A stretch of DNA of 15,904 nucleotides from Cyanobacteria bacterium OH_CBB_238 (GTDB lineage Bacteria; Cyanobacteriota; Vampirovibrionia; Gastranaerophilales; Gastranaerophilaceae): contig JAEYQN010000081.1 of assembly GCA_023409995.1 (NCBI GenBank), positions 1 through 15,904 of the forward strand. The letters run 5' to 3'. Positions within the stretch are counted from its first letter, which is position 1. The number at the start of each line of letters is the position of its first letter. This document shows positions 14,536-15,904 of this stretch, in pieces. The notes under the pieces are model-generated. The model ran no database searches and was not told the origin of the DNA. It was given only the letters and a program-made list of their open reading frames with translations. The position numbers were made by a program, and so were the translations under genes.

Positions 14536-15561
14536 TTAGCTTGCATTTATATTATCTAATAATTTATCAACTTGAATAAGAATTTCATTTGTAGAAATAT
14601 CACACATACAAGGGGCATAAAGCTCTTTTGTCTTTTTCAAAAACTTACACTTACGCCTATTGCAGGGGACACATTCTTTCTTTGAAACAATATTAATCCC
14701 ATTAGAAAAAACGCCTGTTCTATTTGCAGGCATCGACCCAAATAACCCAATACAACTTGTTTTTAAAGCAGAAGCCAAATGCAAAGGACCAGAATCCCCC
14801 GAAATTAGTATATCTGCCTCTTTATACAAAGCAACTGACTTTTCTAAAGAGAATTTTCCAACGCAATAAACAGAGTCTCTAATTTGAGATAGGGGTTTTA
14901 AGAAAGATTCATCCTCCCTTGCCCCAGTCAAAATAATTGTTCCGTTATACTTATCTTGGAGTTCATTGCCAAGTTTAATCCAAGAATCAAGAGGATATGT
15001 TCGGCCTTGTCGTTTTGCAAAAACACCACCAGCATTAAAAATAAAAATTGGTCTTTTAAGTTCTGCAAATTCACCTTTAACTTCAGAGGTAATATCAGGA
15101 TTTAAAAACAAATCTAGCGATGATAGATGCTCAATCTCTGGCAATTTATCTTTGGCTGTTTTCCAGAAATTGTCCACAGCATGCATTTTAAAATCTTTTT
15201 TGTATACAGCTTGCTGTTTAATTCCTGCAAAAAATGCAAGGAGCAACATTTTTAGTGAAGGTTGTAGATTAATTACCAAATCGTAGTTTTCTTCTTTTAA
15301 TTTTTTAGCCAACTCAACAAATTTCTTAGAAAATGGTTTTAATTGACCGGAATTTATAGCCCATACTTTATTTAAATCAGGATCAAAGCGTAAAAGTGGT
15401 TCTATCAATTCACTTGTAAGATAATGAATATCCAAACTAGGAAACTGTTTTTTCATAGAACGATAAACATTCGAAGTATGGCAAACGTCACCTATCGCAC
15501 CAAAACGGATTATAAGCACTTTTTTATAAAAGTTTTTATCAGCAATTTCTTTTATTTTCAT
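14536..15561 (-). CDS. Glycosyltransferase family 9 (heptosyltransferase-like)
   Basis: 341 residues, typical of GT9. These GT-B enzymes add heptose or related sugars to the LPS inner core at the cytoplasmic face. The N-terminal domain has VLIIRFGAIGDV (about 15-26), the family's RxxxIGDx acceptor-side motif. The C-terminal nucleotide-sugar domain has NAGGVFAKRQ and GDSGPLHLASAL (255-266), the hallmark donor-binding motif. The C-terminus carries a Cys-rich stretch (C297-x2-C300-x4-C305 and C318-x-C320) found in many heptosyltransferases. The start at 15561 gives MKIKEIADKNFYKK with a weak GAGTGG upstream. Alternatives at 15576 (ATG) and 15600 (TTG) lack ribosome-binding sites. The gene has its own extended -10 promoter, separated from the tRNA cluster by a terminator. 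Whether the donor is ADP-heptose cannot be told. Confidence 0.9.
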   Translation of the reverse strand: MKIKEIADKNFYKKVLIIRFGAIGDVCHTSNVYRSMKKQFPSLDIHYLTSELIEPLLRFDPDLNKVWAINSGQLKPFSKKFVELAKKLKEENYDLVINLQPSLKMLLLAFFAGIKQQAVYKKDFKMHAVDNFWKTAKDKLPEIEHLSSLDLFLNPDITSEVKGEFAELKRPIFIFNAGGVFAKRQGRTYPLDSWIKLGNELQDKYNGTIILTGAREDESFLKPLSQIRDSVYCVGKFSLEKSVALYKEADILISGDSGPLHLASALKTSCIGLFGSMPANRTGVFSNGINIVSKKECVPCNRRKCKFLKKTKELYAPCMCDISTNEILIQVDKLLDNINAS

Positions 15562-15627
15562 GTTAATACCACTCATGCTATTCAGATACTGTAAATTCAA
15601 TTAATTAGCATGAAATTAATACCTAGA

Positions 15628-15636
15628 ATTATATCA
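15628..15636 (-). promoter_or_regulatory. Extended -10 promoter of the GT9 gene
   Basis: On the minus strand TGATATAAT is a consensus extended -10; the -35 is poor. Transcription would begin near 15621, about 60 bases before the chosen ATG. Confidence 0.5.
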
Positions 15637-15662
15637 GAAATAGCTCTTTAAAGGAATATAAA

Positions 15663-15687
15663 AAAAGACAGTCATAGACTGTCTTTT
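15663..15687 (-). terminator. Intrinsic terminator of the tRNA operon
   Basis: AAAAGACAGTC (15663-15673) and GACTGTCTTTT (15677-15687) form a perfect eleven-base-pair stem with the three-base loop ATA. On the minus strand the hairpin ends in a run of T, immediately after tRNA-Phe. Confidence 0.9.
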
Positions 15688-15690
15688 AAA

Positions 15691-15766
15691 TGGTGCCGCG
15701 TCTCGGAATCGAACCAAGGACACAGGGATTTTCAGTCCCTTGCTCTACCAACTGAGCTACCGAGGC
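15691..15766 (-). tRNA. tRNA-Phe (GAA), with two acceptor-stem mismatches
   Basis: 76 bases including the encoded CCA. The D-stem GCTC/GAGC, the anticodon arm AGGGA-CTGAAAA-TCCCT with anticodon GAA, and the T-arm CTTGG-TTCGATT-CCGAG are all intact, and the body closely matches bacterial tRNA-Phe. The acceptor stem is unusual: the 5' strand GCCTCGG faces ACGCGGC, leaving U4-C69 and G7-A66 unpaired. It lies nine bases after tRNA-Asp in one transcript. Confidence 0.9.
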
Positions 15767-15775
15767 GAAAGAAAG

Positions 15776-15852
15776 TGGCGACCCGGAAGGGGCTCGAACC
15801 CTCGGCCTCTAGCGTGACAGGCTAGCGCTCTAACCGACTGAGCTACCGGGCC
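15776..15852 (-). tRNA. tRNA-Asp (GTC)
   Basis: 77 bases including encoded CCA. The acceptor GGCCCGG/CCGGGTC pairs fully with one G-U. D-stem GCTC/GAGC, anticodon stem CTAGC/GCTAG with loop CTGTCAC (anticodon GTC), and T-arm GAGGG-TTCGAGC-CCCTT are regular, and the discriminator is G73 as expected for Asp. It is five bases from tRNA-Val and nine from tRNA-Phe. Confidence 0.95.
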
Positions 15853-15857
15853 ACTTT

Positions 15858-15904
15858 TGGTGGGAACAACAGGGCTTGAACCTGTGACCCCCTGCTTGTA
15901 AGGC
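15858..15904 (-). tRNA. tRNA-Val (TAC), 3' part only
   Basis: The 3' 47 bases are visible: the anticodon loop CTTACAA gives TAC (valine), followed by the 3' anticodon strand GCAGG, the T-arm ACAGG-TTCAAGC-CCTGT, the acceptor strand TGTTCCC, A73 and encoded CCA. The 5' half is outside the window. It is the upstream member of the Val-Asp-Phe cluster. Confidence 0.9.

Noticed and set aside
15562..15600. TTG at 15600 and ATG at 15576 as GT9 starts
   Set aside because: No ribosome-binding site precedes either, and family alignment begins near the VLIIRFGAIGDV strand, so the shorter form suffices. The choice is not certain.
1..15904. CRISPR array, insertion sequence, integrase or att site near the tRNAs
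   Set aside because: No repeated spaced units, transposase or integrase motifs, or duplicated tRNA ends were seen.

Overview
The window is strongly AT-rich bacterial DNA. I read it as most likely from a host-associated, fermentative, non-photosynthetic cyanobacterial relative (Gastranaerophilales / Melainabacteria type). The reasons are: a prepilin with the N-terminus GFSLTEVLLALVILGVIAAM and late Cys/DxNG-type motifs; an [FeFe]-hydrogenase maturase, implying anaerobic H2 metabolism; Gram-negative envelope genes (a two-partner secretion pore, a heptosyltransferase-like GT9 enzyme, a dTDP-rhamnose gene); and three proteins with a short N-terminal 'xxF(K/R/S)(G/S)' tag that I recall as common in this lineage. 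The taxonomic call is inference from protein style, not from a marker gene.

Layout. 1-196 (-): start of an RfbD-like dTDP-4-dehydrorhamnose reductase, cut by the window edge. 293-2938 (-): two-gene unit hydF then aspA, transcribed from a good sigma-70-type promoter. 3110-3763 (+): type IV pilin-like protein, possibly leaderless. 4054-5592 (+): polytopic membrane protein of unknown function with a terminator folded over its stop codon. 5625-6722 (-): TPR protein with an Asp-rich DxDxDG patch. 6928-7530 (+): nitroreductase-family enzyme (Frm2/Hbn1-like). 7555-8310 (-): ThiF/MoeB/HesA-type E1-like enzyme. 8547-10343 (+): TpsB (ShlB/FhaC) outer-membrane pore. 10531-11151 (+): GNAT acetyltransferase. 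11294-14415 (-): a translationally coupled pair, a nucleotidyltransferase-like protein followed by a membrane-anchored PHP phosphoesterase. 14536-15561 (-): GT9 glycosyltransferase. 15691-15904 (-): tRNA-Val (partial), tRNA-Asp and tRNA-Phe, closed by a strong terminator.

Most genes are single transcription units with their own recognisable promoters and short 5' leaders; the convergent pairs at 5592/5625 and 7530/7555 share compact, bidirectional terminators. There is no phage, transposon or CRISPR signature. Two operons carry the most biology. In hydF-aspA, aspartase may supply ammonia for the azadithiolate bridge of the H-cluster. In the NTase-like/PHP pair, one protein has nucleotide-transfer motifs and the next is a tethered metal-dependent phosphoesterase. 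That pair, its shared N-terminal tag with the TPR protein, a tRNA-Phe with two acceptor-stem mismatches, and a small antisense ORF with the best Shine-Dalgarno in the window are the points most worth following up. No gene-free stretch exceeds 300 bases; the longest (3764-4053 and 8311-8546) hold promoters and small hairpins.
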